A DNA stretch of 64,000 bases. Source: CANIGN01 sp964538275 (lineage in GTDB: Bacteria > Bdellovibrionota > UBA2428). Within the stretch, counting starts at the first letter, position 1. Every line of letters starts with the position of its first letter. Both the position numbers and the translations under genes were made by a program. The DNA lies in the NCBI GenBank assembly GCA_964538275.1, contig CAZIFW010000007.1, positions 1-64,000 of the forward strand, in the 5' to 3' direction. Under the pieces are notes generated by a model. That model made no database searches. It worked only from the letters and a program-made list of their open reading frames with translations, and was not told the DNA's origin. Positions 35,753 through 44,475 of this stretch are shown here, piece after piece.

Positions 35753-37210
35753 ATGCAGCACTTGTTGCGCGACCCGGTTCACCACACGGTTCCGCTTTCT
35801 CGAACAGAGAAGAACCTCATTGACCACCCTCTTTTTCAAAGATTGAGGCGAATCAAGCAGACGGCTTTTCTAAATTTAGTATTTCCAGGGTCTACGCACG
35901 ACCGCTTTAGTCACTGTGTAGGTGCTATGCACCTTGCAGGACTGCTCTTTGATTCGGTTTCACAAGAGTTTATCAACACTTTTGGGCCACGTGCGCTGCA
36001 ACCTCCACAACAGGATTATTTTAGACGCCTTTTGCGAATGGCCGCTCTTATGCACGACATAGGGCACGGACCATTTTCTCACAGTCTTGAAGGCGTTACG
36101 CGTTTAGGTCGCCCTCTACACCCTCAACGTAAACTTCTCTTTAGAGAAGGCACTATTCCCGAAGACTGGGTTCACGATAAATATTTAAAATCCGAAAAGT
36201 GGATGAACGAAGCCGCTTCTCACGAAGATTTTACCATCGCAATTTTGTCTCTCATGGCGAGCGAAGAAGAAGGCCGCATTGGCGGCTTGATGGCGCAAGA
36301 CATTGCATGTCTCATAGTAGATTGGGCCCGTCCGAGTCCTGAATTTCAAGAAGTAGACCAAGTGGGTCCTTCGGGTAAATGGCGCCTACATGATGCCCTC
36401 AAAGAATTGGTTTCAGGTGAGCTCGATGCAGATCGTATGGATTACTTGCTACGTGACTCTCACAATACAGGTGTTCCCTATGGCCAATACGACAAAGAGA
36501 TGTTGATTGGTAACGTTTTATGGCGACCGCACCCAGAGAAAAAGGGTCAGCTTGTAACTGCACTTCGCCGCAAAGCTTTGCATGCTTTTGAAGATTTTTT
36601 AATTTCTCGCTTTCATATGTTCATGCAACTCTATTCACACAAAACCACCGTAGCTTTTGATGTGATTCTTGAAAACGCACTTGCAGAACTGCCAGACTTT
36701 TCTATTCAGCCCGACCTTACAGAATACTTACGCTGGTCTGACGATTGGTTATTGAGAAAAATTATTGAAAACCGTTCTTCAAAGTGGGGCGAACACATAC
36801 GCGACCGTATTCCACTCAAGCATTTATTTACCGTGCGCCAAGATCAACAAAAGAAATTTTTAAAACTCATAGAGCCTTTTGAACGTAGCCATGGCACTAC
36901 GGCCTGGTTTCCTTCACTTAAAAACAAACCTGAGAAAGCACGCGACAAAGATGTTCCTAAAATTTGGTGGAGACATAGTGTCTCTTATCTCACTAAAAAA
37001 GACCGTGGCCGTTACCCACTTTACATCGAAGATAAAAACAAACTCATTCCTATTGAGGAAATTTCATTGCTTCTTAAGAGCGATTACGTGCGCCGCTTCG
37101 ATATGATTCATGTCTACTGTCTTCGTGGACAAGAATACGAAGTAAAAAAGTGGATGAAAGAATACAACATGCTTCCTCCTGATGAAGAGCGCTCTGACTT
37201 AGATATTTAA
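35753..37210 (+). CDS. HD-domain phosphohydrolase of the dGTPase-like COG1078 type
   Basis: A 485-residue protein of the YwfO-like family. The HD metal site is complete: RFSHCVGAMHLAG, HDIGHGPFSHSLE (His101-Asp102) and the distal ELDADRMDYLLRDSHNTG block. Family members hydrolyse dNTPs to nucleoside and triphosphate. The C-terminal third is more variable and has no catalytic residues. The start ATG has no visible ribosome site. Its last four bases overlap the convergent gene at 37207. Confidence 0.9.
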   Translation: MQHLLRDPVHHTVPLSRTEKNLIDHPLFQRLRRIKQTAFLNLVFPGSTHDRFSHCVGAMHLAGLLFDSVSQEFINTFGPRALQPPQQDYFRRLLRMAALMHDIGHGPFSHSLEGVTRLGRPLHPQRKLLFREGTIPEDWVHDKYLKSEKWMNEAASHEDFTIAILSLMASEEEGRIGGLMAQDIACLIVDWARPSPEFQEVDQVGPSGKWRLHDALKELVSGELDADRMDYLLRDSHNTGVPYGQYDKEMLIGNVLWRPHPEKKGQLVTALRRKALHAFEDFLISRFHMFMQLYSHKTTVAFDVILENALAELPDFSIQPDLTEYLRWSDDWLLRKIIENRSSKWGEHIRDRIPLKHLFTVRQDQQKKFLKLIEPFERSHGTTAWFPSLKNKPEKARDKDVPKIWWRHSVSYLTKKDRGRYPLYIEDKNKLIPIEEISLLLKSDYVRRFDMIHVYCLRGQEYEVKKWMKEYNMLPPDEERSDLDI

Positions 37211-38112
37211 AGTTTACTGACAATAACTGCGTTCAAAGTATATAGACGATTGATCTTAGGAGTGCTCATAGATACATGTATCTGATTGAAAGCCTTGGGA
37301 TCAAATTCATCTGTTTCCTTAAGAGTCTCTTCACCCAAGACGTAAAAAAATGCCTTATATTCTAATCCATCTTCATTATCTATGTATGTAAAGTTGAGGC
37401 GTGTATCAAAAACGCTTCTCTCAACTTCATCAATGGACGTAATCGTCACTGCATGCCCACCCCACCGCTGCCAAGCTTGTAATTTTGAATCACGATACAA
37501 ATTATTCCAAGCTATGACGGGAAAAAAAGAATTTTGCAAAGAACGCTCTAAACTTTTCTTTAAAAAATATAGTCTTGCATAGGAAGGAGTTGCTAACTGC
37601 TTACCCATAGAAAATTCTTCTGTCTCTAATTTAAGATCTTTGACATACTCTGGATTCATTTTTTGAATCACACTGAGCAAATCATCTAGCCACATTCCAC
37701 TATTTTGAACAGTACTATACATGGGCAAAAATCCATTTAACTCACGCCAAAGCTCTGAATCACTCCACGAGTTAAAAAAATCAAACAAAGCTTCTTGATC
37801 GCTCAACTTAAAATCTTTTTGGATTTTAGCATTCGTTTGTATTTTGGTTTTTTTAACTTCTCTCAAGGAGGGATTCGAATGATACGTACATTCATCCAAA
37901 AAATTTTCAAACTTTTCTTCGTCATTCGCACCCTTAACCGTTTTCCAAAATCCTTTAGATTTTTCAGTTCCTAGTTGAGTGGAAATATAAAAAGATAATG
38001 GAACACAGGTGTATCCGGGAAACTTGTTTTTATAAAAATACTCAGGCGACGATCCAGCACCCGCTAGCGATACTATTAAAAATAAAAGAAACCCCTGCAC
38101 CCAATTCCTCAT
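37207..38112 (-). CDS. Exported protein, possible papain-like (C39-type) peptidase
   Basis: A 301-residue exported protein with a signal peptide (1-20). The pattern of a papain-fold peptidase is visible though not proven: an early Cys36 in YTCVPLS, a late His220 in GGHAVTITSID, and Asp245 in FTYIDNEDG, spacing similar to C39-like peptidases (Cys ... GHxV ... D). The middle is helical and rich in Phe/Trp/Leu. No homologue recognised by name. It could equally be a non-catalytic surface protein. Adjacent to two further exported unknown genes. Confidence 0.6.
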   Translation of the reverse strand: MRNWVQGFLLFLIVSLAGAGSSPEYFYKNKFPGYTCVPLSFYISTQLGTEKSKGFWKTVKGANDEEKFENFLDECTYHSNPSLREVKKTKIQTNAKIQKDFKLSDQEALFDFFNSWSDSELWRELNGFLPMYSTVQNSGMWLDDLLSVIQKMNPEYVKDLKLETEEFSMGKQLATPSYARLYFLKKSLERSLQNSFFPVIAWNNLYRDSKLQAWQRWGGHAVTITSIDEVERSVFDTRLNFTYIDNEDGLEYKAFFYVLGEETLKETDEFDPKAFNQIHVSMSTPKINRLYTLNAVIVSKL

Positions 38113-38179
38113 AGCGTGAGCTAAACAAGAAGTTTTGAATGAGACCCCTTAAATTCTATTAAGTTAAGTAAATGAAAGA

Positions 38180-38860
38180 CTATTCGTCTTCTGTAGGAGA
38201 CGGCAAACCCAAGGGACCACAGTGATTATTGAGGCTCAGATCTTTCTTATAAAGCTGATTGCGAAAAGCGATTGTAATGCGCGCGGTTTGAGTTCCACTA
38301 AGAGCCATAAATCCAGAAAAGCGATTTTCTTCTTTGCAGCGAAAGTTTTTAGAAAACTCGTAACTTTCTTCCGTTTTAGCCGTGACCGCAACGTAGTCAT
38401 CCACTGCCGAGCAATATCCCTCAACCCAGAGACGACACGACATAAGCTTGTCGCTTTCACAGATACAGTTTTTAAGTTCAGCGTTTTCAATCATCATGGA
38501 TCCCGGAGGACCTACATAACTTGCAAAAGCCCGGCTTTCTTCTGCTTCTTCAGAGGATATCTCTCTCTCAAGTTTTTTGAGTTGATCTTCTTGAAGATCT
38601 AGACCCAATTGCTCTTCACTTGAAGGCGCGCCAGATTCTTTTAGTGCTAAATCTTTTAGTTTGCGTTTTTGTTGCTCTTCTAAAGAGGAAAGCTTTTTCT
38701 CAAGTTCTGCCATTTTTTCCAAAAACTTAGGAATAGCAACCAAACTAAAATTCGTATTTTTTCGAAGAGAAAAAGAAGGTCTATTGGGAGCTTGCAATAA
38801 ATGTGGCAAAGCTGAAGCCCCCACAAGCACACTCATCAAAACGACGAAGAGAAATTGCAT
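38180..38860 (-). CDS. Exported coiled-coil protein of unknown function
   Basis: A 226-residue exported protein: signal segment 1-17 (LLQA region), then a Lys/Glu/Leu-rich coiled-coil (about 45-105) with heptad spacing, then a compact domain with about six Cys (ENCICESD ... CRLWVEGYC ... NFRCKEEN ... NNHCGP) likely joined as disulfides. Not recognised. Its neighbours on both sides are also exported unknowns on the same strand, so a joint envelope role is possible. Confidence 0.7.
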   Translation of the reverse strand: MQFLFVVLMSVLVGASALPHLLQAPNRPSFSLRKNTNFSLVAIPKFLEKMAELEKKLSSLEEQQKRKLKDLALKESGAPSSEEQLGLDLQEDQLKKLEREISSEEAEESRAFASYVGPPGSMMIENAELKNCICESDKLMSCRLWVEGYCSAVDDYVAVTAKTEESYEFSKNFRCKEENRFSGFMALSGTQTARITIAFRNQLYKKDLSLNNHCGPLGLPSPTEDE

Positions 38861-38917
38861 CTGTTTCTTCTTTTCCTAGTATTATTTCGGATTAAATTAG
38901 GCAGGGGGATGTGAATC

Positions 38918-39292
38918 TTAAGTTAAGGGCTGGGTCAAATACTTGTCCAAAACTTCTGAGCTTTCTTCAAAATAGCTTCCATTAGACGACTTTGTTCGAC
39001 GTGCCAATATTCTGGCTGAGCGGAGAGAATCTTTGTTTATAGATTTGCGATCTAAAAGAGTTCTAGTTGGTGATGAATCGCAAGAAATAACATAGGTATG
39101 TAATCCCAAATCAACCCAACTCACTCTGAGCAATATACGAAAATGAGGACTTCTTTTTCCTCTAGATTTTGCAGAAGTTGGGAACTCTACAAGCAACTCT
39201 TCTATCTCCCAATCTTTCCACTCATGACTTCGACTCGCTAAGTTAGACATCAATGCCTCAGAATGCGGATGAAAGGGAGGAATAAATGCCAT
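38918..39292 (-). CDS. Small protein of unknown function
   Basis: A 124-residue soluble, basic protein with no signal peptide. N-terminal MAFIPPFHPH, then VEFPTSAKSRGKRSPHFRILLRVSW and a C-terminal charged part. The RILLRVSW stretch and following Asp/Gly pattern faintly recall regulatory beta-barrels such as PilZ, but the RxxxR motif is absent. ATG with GGAAAAG upstream is acceptable. The gap to the next gene (39293-39352) contains nothing notable. Confidence 0.55.
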   Translation of the reverse strand: MAFIPPFHPHSEALMSNLASRSHEWKDWEIEELLVEFPTSAKSRGKRSPHFRILLRVSWVDLGLHTYVISCDSSPTRTLLDRKSINKDSLRSARILARRTKSSNGSYFEESSEVLDKYLTQPLT

Positions 39293-39352
39293 AGTTAATC
39301 TTTTCCACGGATTTGTTTATCCGTCAAAAGAGCCGAGGTATCATATTTAGAT

Positions 39353-40357
39353 ATGGATCATGCGAATTTTCTAGAGCAGTGTAAAAAGGCCGATTCACTT
39401 GTACTTACCGCCCCTGCAGGCGCCGATGGCGATTCAGTAGGAACCCAATGTGCATTTTATGAGATTTTTAAAAATCTCTTTCCTGAAAAAGAAGTTTTGA
39501 TCGTTAATGAAGATCCTTGCCCTAAACGTTATCAATTTTTGCCTTTTACAGAATATTTTAAAACCTCAGCTGATTTGATCCAAGAAAAATGGAAAAGTAA
39601 AACTCAAAATGATTTATGGATCTGTGTAGATGGCGGCCCCAATAGACTTGGAGAAAAAACAACAAGTTTTTGGAAAAATGCCAAAACTCGCGCTCAAGTT
39701 GACCATCATAAAGTTTCACAAGCTCATGTTATTGATTTTAGTTTAAACAATTCAGACGCTGCCTCTACCACTGAAATTGTCTATGAATTTTGCCAACATA
39801 ATCGCATCGCTCTCACCCCCACTCTTGCGCAAAGTTTATATGTTGGACTTATTTATGACACTGGACTCTTTAAACATTCCAACACCAACCCCAAAATTAT
39901 GCGAATTGGGGCACACCTTTTGGAGTTTGGATTCAACCACACACGTGCTGCCGAAAAAGTTTTAATGATTCGTACTGAAGCTAATATAAAACTAGCGCAA
40001 AAACTTCTCAGTCATATGCATTTTGAGCAAGAGGGGCGCTATGTATGGGCCACTCTCTCTCAAGCTGACTTTAAGGAAGCGAATGCTAAACTCGAAGACA
40101 GAGAAGGTCTCATCGATCTTCTTTTTCTTACTGAAAATTGCGAAGTTGCCTCGCTCATGAGCGAAATTGAAAAAGATAAATGGAAGGTTTCATTGCGAGC
40201 GCGCAGACTCGATGTCGCGAGTGTCGCAAAAGCCCTCGACAAAGATGGCGGCGGACATCGTTTAGCTGCTGGTTGCTCTATTAATGGAACTCAAAAAGAT
40301 CTCTCCGCTGTACACAACTCGATTAAAAACCTCATTGAAAAAGCGGAGTGGATCTAA
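39353..40357 (+). CDS. nrnA: DHH-family phosphoesterase, NrnA-like
   Basis: Cytoplasmic DHH/DHHA1 phosphoesterase of 334 residues that degrades nano-RNA (2-5 nt) or pAp. Seen: ADGDSVGTQ (in place of the usual PDGDxxGS), the DHH motif as VDHHKVS, EIVYEF, the middle Asp in YDTGLFKHSN and the DHHA1 glycines GGGHRLAAGCS. It is of family length. The stop overlaps the start of the next gene (TAATG), coupling it to a lytic transglycosylase. Confidence 0.92.
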   Translation: MDHANFLEQCKKADSLVLTAPAGADGDSVGTQCAFYEIFKNLFPEKEVLIVNEDPCPKRYQFLPFTEYFKTSADLIQEKWKSKTQNDLWICVDGGPNRLGEKTTSFWKNAKTRAQVDHHKVSQAHVIDFSLNNSDAASTTEIVYEFCQHNRIALTPTLAQSLYVGLIYDTGLFKHSNTNPKIMRIGAHLLEFGFNHTRAAEKVLMIRTEANIKLAQKLLSHMHFEQEGRYVWATLSQADFKEANAKLEDREGLIDLLFLTENCEVASLMSEIEKDKWKVSLRARRLDVASVAKALDKDGGGHRLAAGCSINGTQKDLSAVHNSIKNLIEKAEWI

Positions 40358-41994
40358 TGAAAAGATACCTTCTAAGTACAATTTTGATCTTTGCTTCTTC
40401 AGCTAACAGCGCCCCCAACAACATTCTAAAACCAGAAACACTGGCACAACTTACAAGTAAATTAGGCTACAAAAATACCGATCAAGCTTTAAGCGAATAT
40501 CTTCTTTTTATTGAACGTATTCAACAAGGTTTTGTAACGAGTGAATGGCTTGAGAATTGTAAAAAAGAAAAAAACACCGCACTTTGCATGGTCGTTGAGG
40601 ATTATTTTGATTTTGTAAAACGTGGGAACAAAGCAAAAGCCCCAGGACCGCGTTCTTATACAAAAAGACTTGGCCGATTAAACATTAAAAAAATTGCCAG
40701 CTATCAAGGCGAGTCTTTTCAAACACTCATAAATGCTCTTCCTACACGCGACACTCAATTTTTACTAAAATACGCACGCGAAGCAGCCAAATCTAGCACC
40801 TGTCCTCAAAACTTAAGCCTTGCACTTGCCTATGAACTTGAGCGTTTAGCAGGTGATAAAAACTTTTTTCCGCTGATTGAAAAATTGTATAAAAATGGCC
40901 TTGCATGTGCGAGTCCTAAGGACACAGCTTATGAACTTGGAAATCTAAGACTCGCGCTGATTTATTTAGCTTTAGGAAAAGATAAAGAATCTATTCCTTT
41001 TTTCAAAAAAGCCCTCGAAGCAGAATTCCCCCGCGAAGACTACAGAAGTCTCTACTGGTTAGCGCATACACTTAGAAAATTTGACAAAGAAGAGGCCGAA
41101 AAATATCTCAATTCTCTAGTAGAAAAATATCCCCGTTCTTGGTACTCGATTATGCTTTTAAGCGAGAAAGGAATGGACCCTCTTAAGTTGAACTTAAGAG
41201 TCAGCGCCGCTCCTGATGTTTACACAACTTCGAATAAAAGACTCGACGTGAAATTCACCTGGATGAAAATGGGTCTACTCTTAGAGAAAGACCCCTACAA
41301 ACTTAAGAAATATGCAGATTATATTTCCGACCAAGTCACTCCAGACTTGGAGTATGGCTATATCCAACACATGTCACGACTTTTTCATGCTGCCGACTTG
41401 TACAAAGCTCAAATAACAATTCTAACGAAGTATTTAACCTTGAGTAATCCGCCCGTTACCATGGAAGTACTTGAATATTTGTATCCTGCACCCTACTTAG
41501 AACTTTTCAATTTACACGGAGTCGAATTGGATACGGCGATTCTAATTGGACTTGCTCGACAAGAAAGCTCCTTTGATGTGAATGCTAAATCAAGTGCAAA
41601 TGCGCGTGGACTTTTACAAATGCTTCCATCTACTGCCAAACATATGGGATCAAAATCTACTCAAAAACTTTGGAGCCCTTCGGAGAATATTCGATTTGCA
41701 TCAAAGTTTTTAATTCGTCTAGCAAAACGTTTTGATAACAGTATTGAACGTGCCATGGCCGCTTATAATGCAGGACCCGGAAGAGTTGAGCAGTGGGAAA
41801 AGGATTTTTCATGGGTAAAAGATCCTGAACTCTTTGTAGATTTAATTCCCTATAGAGAAACGCGCGATTATGTACCAACAATTTTGAGAAATGCGTATTG
41901 GTATCACCGAATTTATCCTGGAACATTGAACATCACGAAGAAGGAATATGTCACAAGTGGCCTTTTAAGGCCTTTAATTCTTAAATTTCGGTAA
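40357..41994 (+). CDS. Soluble lytic murein transglycosylase
   Basis: Exported peptidoglycan-cleaving enzyme of 545 residues: signal peptide MKRYLLSTILIFASSANSA, an alpha-helical superhelix (about 25-380, TPR-like), and the SLT catalytic domain at the end. Seen: catalytic Glu in LARQESSFDVNAKSSANARGL split over ES, then LLQMLPSTA and AMAAYNAGPGRV. ATG 40357 overlaps the nrnA stop; GTG 40348 is an alternative three codons earlier. The enzyme makes 1,6-anhydromuropeptides. It is followed by an amidase, so this is a wall-remodelling block. Confidence 0.93.
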   Translation: MKRYLLSTILIFASSANSAPNNILKPETLAQLTSKLGYKNTDQALSEYLLFIERIQQGFVTSEWLENCKKEKNTALCMVVEDYFDFVKRGNKAKAPGPRSYTKRLGRLNIKKIASYQGESFQTLINALPTRDTQFLLKYAREAAKSSTCPQNLSLALAYELERLAGDKNFFPLIEKLYKNGLACASPKDTAYELGNLRLALIYLALGKDKESIPFFKKALEAEFPREDYRSLYWLAHTLRKFDKEEAEKYLNSLVEKYPRSWYSIMLLSEKGMDPLKLNLRVSAAPDVYTTSNKRLDVKFTWMKMGLLLEKDPYKLKKYADYISDQVTPDLEYGYIQHMSRLFHAADLYKAQITILTKYLTLSNPPVTMEVLEYLYPAPYLELFNLHGVELDTAILIGLARQESSFDVNAKSSANARGLLQMLPSTAKHMGSKSTQKLWSPSENIRFASKFLIRLAKRFDNSIERAMAAYNAGPGRVEQWEKDFSWVKDPELFVDLIPYRETRDYVPTILRNAYWYHRIYPGTLNITKKEYVTSGLLRPLILKFR

Positions 41995-42055
41995 AGACAC
42001 CCACTTCGTCAAATTTTCTCATTCGTCATGAAATTTTCGTGTCGAATGGGGAAGC

Positions 42056-43288
42056 ATGAAAACACCTAGCATCCGTAAAAAACTTCCATGGCTCTTGAGC
42101 ATTGGGCTTTGTGCTCAGCTAAGTGCAATGGGTAAACCAACAACACCAACGCCGGCGCCAACACCAGCACCTAAGCCCAATCCTACTCCTACGCCAGCAC
42201 CAAATCCTGCTCCGACTCCCGCGCCGACTCCAACACCTGCTCCTACACCGACACCAACACCAGAAGCTCCTGCTGCTACAGGTAGCTTAACGGGTCACTA
42301 TTTTTTCACTCCTAAGGCCGTAAACTTTTCTCTACAAAGCGAAAGCGATCTCTACATCAGTCCTTCTTGCATGAGAAAAAAAGGTATTGAACTTGTAATT
42401 CTTGATCCCGGCCATGACGATAGCAGCGCTTCACGTAGAAGTGATGCAAAAGTAAGAGGCGGAAGTTCAAGCTATGTCTTTAAGTGGCCCGAAGTTCACG
42501 AAGGTCAATCAAACATGATCTCCTCTTACCTCGCTCTCGAATATGCACTCGCGCATCCAAAATTAAGTGCTGAAGAAAAGAAAGAATTGCGAACTATGAT
42601 TCGCTTTAGCCGACATCCTGGAGAAAAATACTTTGGGGACTGGGAACAATCCGGTGGCTATGGAACACGTGGAGGAGTTATTACCTCAGGTGTTGAAAAT
42701 AGAACCACACGCTTAAATGCTATGGCTGCGAATCATCGTATGTACGACCCTTCAAGTGGGTCCTTCTCTCGCAACCAAAAAGTTAACGTGACCTCTAAAG
42801 CTATTATGTTGTCTGTACATGCGAACTCTACAGAATATTTTGGTGAAGGAGATCACATTTGGTTGATTCCACCCAAGTCCGGTGCAGATGCTAGTTTAAT
42901 GAGCAGTTTAAAATCTGGATTTTCTCAATCTTGGTTAAACTTCTTTAAGATTCTTCCAAGCGACGACACTACAAATAAAAACTTAAAGAACGGAGCAGCT
43001 TCTTCGGCTCAATTAGCAAACATTAGAACTGGCACTCACTCTGTAAACTTAGCCGTTATTGGTAGTAGCGTTTCTATTAAAAGAAAAGCTCTCCTAGAAG
43101 GTTGGGTCATGAATGGAAAAGTTGGAAACCTTTCCTATCGCGACATCAAAGAAATTTCACCTAGAGAAAAAATTGAGTTTTATCGCTCAGGTAGCCTAGT
43201 AAGCTCCTATGACACCAGTGAAGTTTATAAGACCTACGCTAAGTCCATTGTACGCGGTTTGAATAAATACTTGGGCTGCGTTCCTTAG
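42056..43288 (+). CDS. N-acetylmuramoyl-L-alanine amidase (Amidase_3) with Pro-Thr linker
   Basis: Exported zinc amidase of 410 residues that cuts the muramic acid-peptide bond. Signal peptide 1-24, then a Pro/Thr/Ala-rich spacer (about 25-75) of repeated TPAP-type units, then the Amidase_3 domain: VILDPGHDD (zinc His), EGQSN Glu, LSVHANS (zinc His), and the catalytic Glu in LLEGWVMNG. Extra insertions separate the last two motifs. The spacer resembles those that let an enzyme reach through the peptidoglycan. A hairpin terminator follows. Confidence 0.88.
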   Translation: MKTPSIRKKLPWLLSIGLCAQLSAMGKPTTPTPAPTPAPKPNPTPTPAPNPAPTPAPTPTPAPTPTPTPEAPAATGSLTGHYFFTPKAVNFSLQSESDLYISPSCMRKKGIELVILDPGHDDSSASRRSDAKVRGGSSSYVFKWPEVHEGQSNMISSYLALEYALAHPKLSAEEKKELRTMIRFSRHPGEKYFGDWEQSGGYGTRGGVITSGVENRTTRLNAMAANHRMYDPSSGSFSRNQKVNVTSKAIMLSVHANSTEYFGEGDHIWLIPPKSGADASLMSSLKSGFSQSWLNFFKILPSDDTTNKNLKNGAASSAQLANIRTGTHSVNLAVIGSSVSIKRKALLEGWVMNGKVGNLSYRDIKEISPREKIEFYRSGSLVSSYDTSEVYKTYAKSIVRGLNKYLGCVP

Positions 43289-43310
43289 TTATACGTCGTT
43301 GCAATCAAAT

Positions 43311-43343
43311 AAGGGATAGCAAGCTGACTGCTTGCTATCCCTT
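43311..43343 (+). terminator. Terminator of the amidase gene, inside the grxC leader
   Basis: A 14-bp stem AAGGGATAGCAAGC / GCTTGCTATCCCTT with a 5-base TGACT loop. The T tract after it is short (TTTG), so termination may be partial, and the hairpin ends only 15 bases before the grxC ATG. Confidence 0.75.
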
Positions 43344-43358
43344 TGCTATGTTTGTGCT

Positions 43359-43655
43359 ATGGCAACTTCTCTACCTACTCACGCAAAACAAGCCCCAATC
43401 ACTTTGTACAGCAAAGACTACTGTCCTTACTGCACAGCTGCTAAAAATTTGCTCACTCAAAAAGGTGTAGGATATTCTGAAATCGATCTCAGCAAACAGC
43501 CTGAGCTCCGCGACGACATGATTAAAAAAGCAGGTGGCCGCACAACAGTTCCTCAAATTTTTATCGGCAGCACACATGTTGGAGGCTTTGATGACATGAA
43601 AGCTCTTGACGATAAAGGCGGCCTAGAAGCTCTACTTTTTCCAAATGGGAAATAA
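43359..43655 (+). CDS. grxC: Dithiol glutaredoxin (GrxC type)
   Basis: A 98-residue glutaredoxin with the active site CPYC (DYCPYCTAAK), TVPQIFI with cis-Pro, and GGFDDMKALD for glutathione binding. GrxC reduces protein disulfides and glutathione mixed disulfides. ATG 43359 is chosen; a TTG at 43332 in frame would add MLSLCYVC and is less likely because it lies inside a terminator hairpin. A Leu/Pro stretch (MATSLPTHAKQ) before the domain is too short for export, so cytoplasmic location is expected. Confidence 0.92.
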   Translation: MATSLPTHAKQAPITLYSKDYCPYCTAAKNLLTQKGVGYSEIDLSKQPELRDDMIKKAGGRTTVPQIFIGSTHVGGFDDMKALDDKGGLEALLFPNGK

Positions 43656-43666
43656 TTTTCAATAAA

Positions 43667-44455
43667 TTACTGAGAATTATCTATCATAAAAGTTCGGCTA
43701 CGATCGCCAGTTGGACTCATAAGCTGAGTGCCTTCCACGATAGCCTCGGGGCTTCCAGCTCCACGCGCAAGTGAACTGATACGACGACTTTGAATATCCA
43801 TCATAGGAAGCTTACTGATAAAATAAGCGATATCTACGAAAGCTACATTGTACTTCAATGAGCGCACAATCTTTTCAAAATATTCTTTAGCTTCGCCCGT
43901 CGAAGGATACTTCAATTCTTTCAGAGCTCGAGCTTTATGGGCTACCGTACGGCGACGCACCCTTTCGTATTTCGTTTGAAAATCTTCAGTTGAATAACCC
44001 TTTAATTGATTAAGGTAATTACCGCTATTTAATGCTGTGATTACATTTTGAGGAGCATCCTTAACTTCTACACTTTTGAGATTCGCATTCGAATCGTAAT
44101 GAACAATAATATGAATGGGCTTACCACCCACTTCAATTGTGGAACCATGAGTAACACCCATAAGTTCACGTCCTTTAAGGGCAGTGTAGATATAACGACT
44201 CACACCGATTCCCTCAAAACGAGAGTTAGGAGCAGTCCCCATCATGCGCCCCACCAACCCCATAAGAGTTGTTCCGCCTGATTGAGTGGGATCCACTTTA
44301 ATTTCTTCAAATTTAGTTGCATCCAAGTGAACGTTTTTAAGTGAGCTTTGATAATCCGTAATACGGATAGCATCATTTGCGCTCAAATTAGAAACGCTAG
44401 AAAACATTAAAAGAGCGCTTCCTAAAAAACAAAAAATTTCTCTGTTCATTCCCAT
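43667..44455 (-). CDS. Exported protein of unknown function
   Basis: A 262-residue exported protein: signal peptide 1-26 (cleavage near LSA-ND). Mature part begins with a Lys/Asp-rich beta region, then GGTTLMGLVGRMMGT, and ends with helices carrying many Arg/Lys. Not recognised. ATG 44455 is preceded by AAGGA. It lies alone between grxC (convergent, 12 bases apart) and the divergent pepP gene (20 bases). Confidence 0.7.
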   Translation of the reverse strand: MGMNREIFCFLGSALLMFSSVSNLSANDAIRITDYQSSLKNVHLDATKFEEIKVDPTQSGGTTLMGLVGRMMGTAPNSRFEGIGVSRYIYTALKGRELMGVTHGSTIEVGGKPIHIIVHYDSNANLKSVEVKDAPQNVITALNSGNYLNQLKGYSTEDFQTKYERVRRRTVAHKARALKELKYPSTGEAKEYFEKIVRSLKYNVAFVDIAYFISKLPMMDIQSRRISSLARGAGSPEAIVEGTQLMSPTGDRSRTFMIDNSQ

Positions 44456-44475
44456 ATGCTATCCTTCAGCCTTAT

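Noticed and set aside
42130..42275. Short tandem repeats that could suggest a CRISPR or satellite
   Set aside because: They encode the Pro/Thr/Ala spacer of the amidase in frame; units are irregular and there are no spacers.
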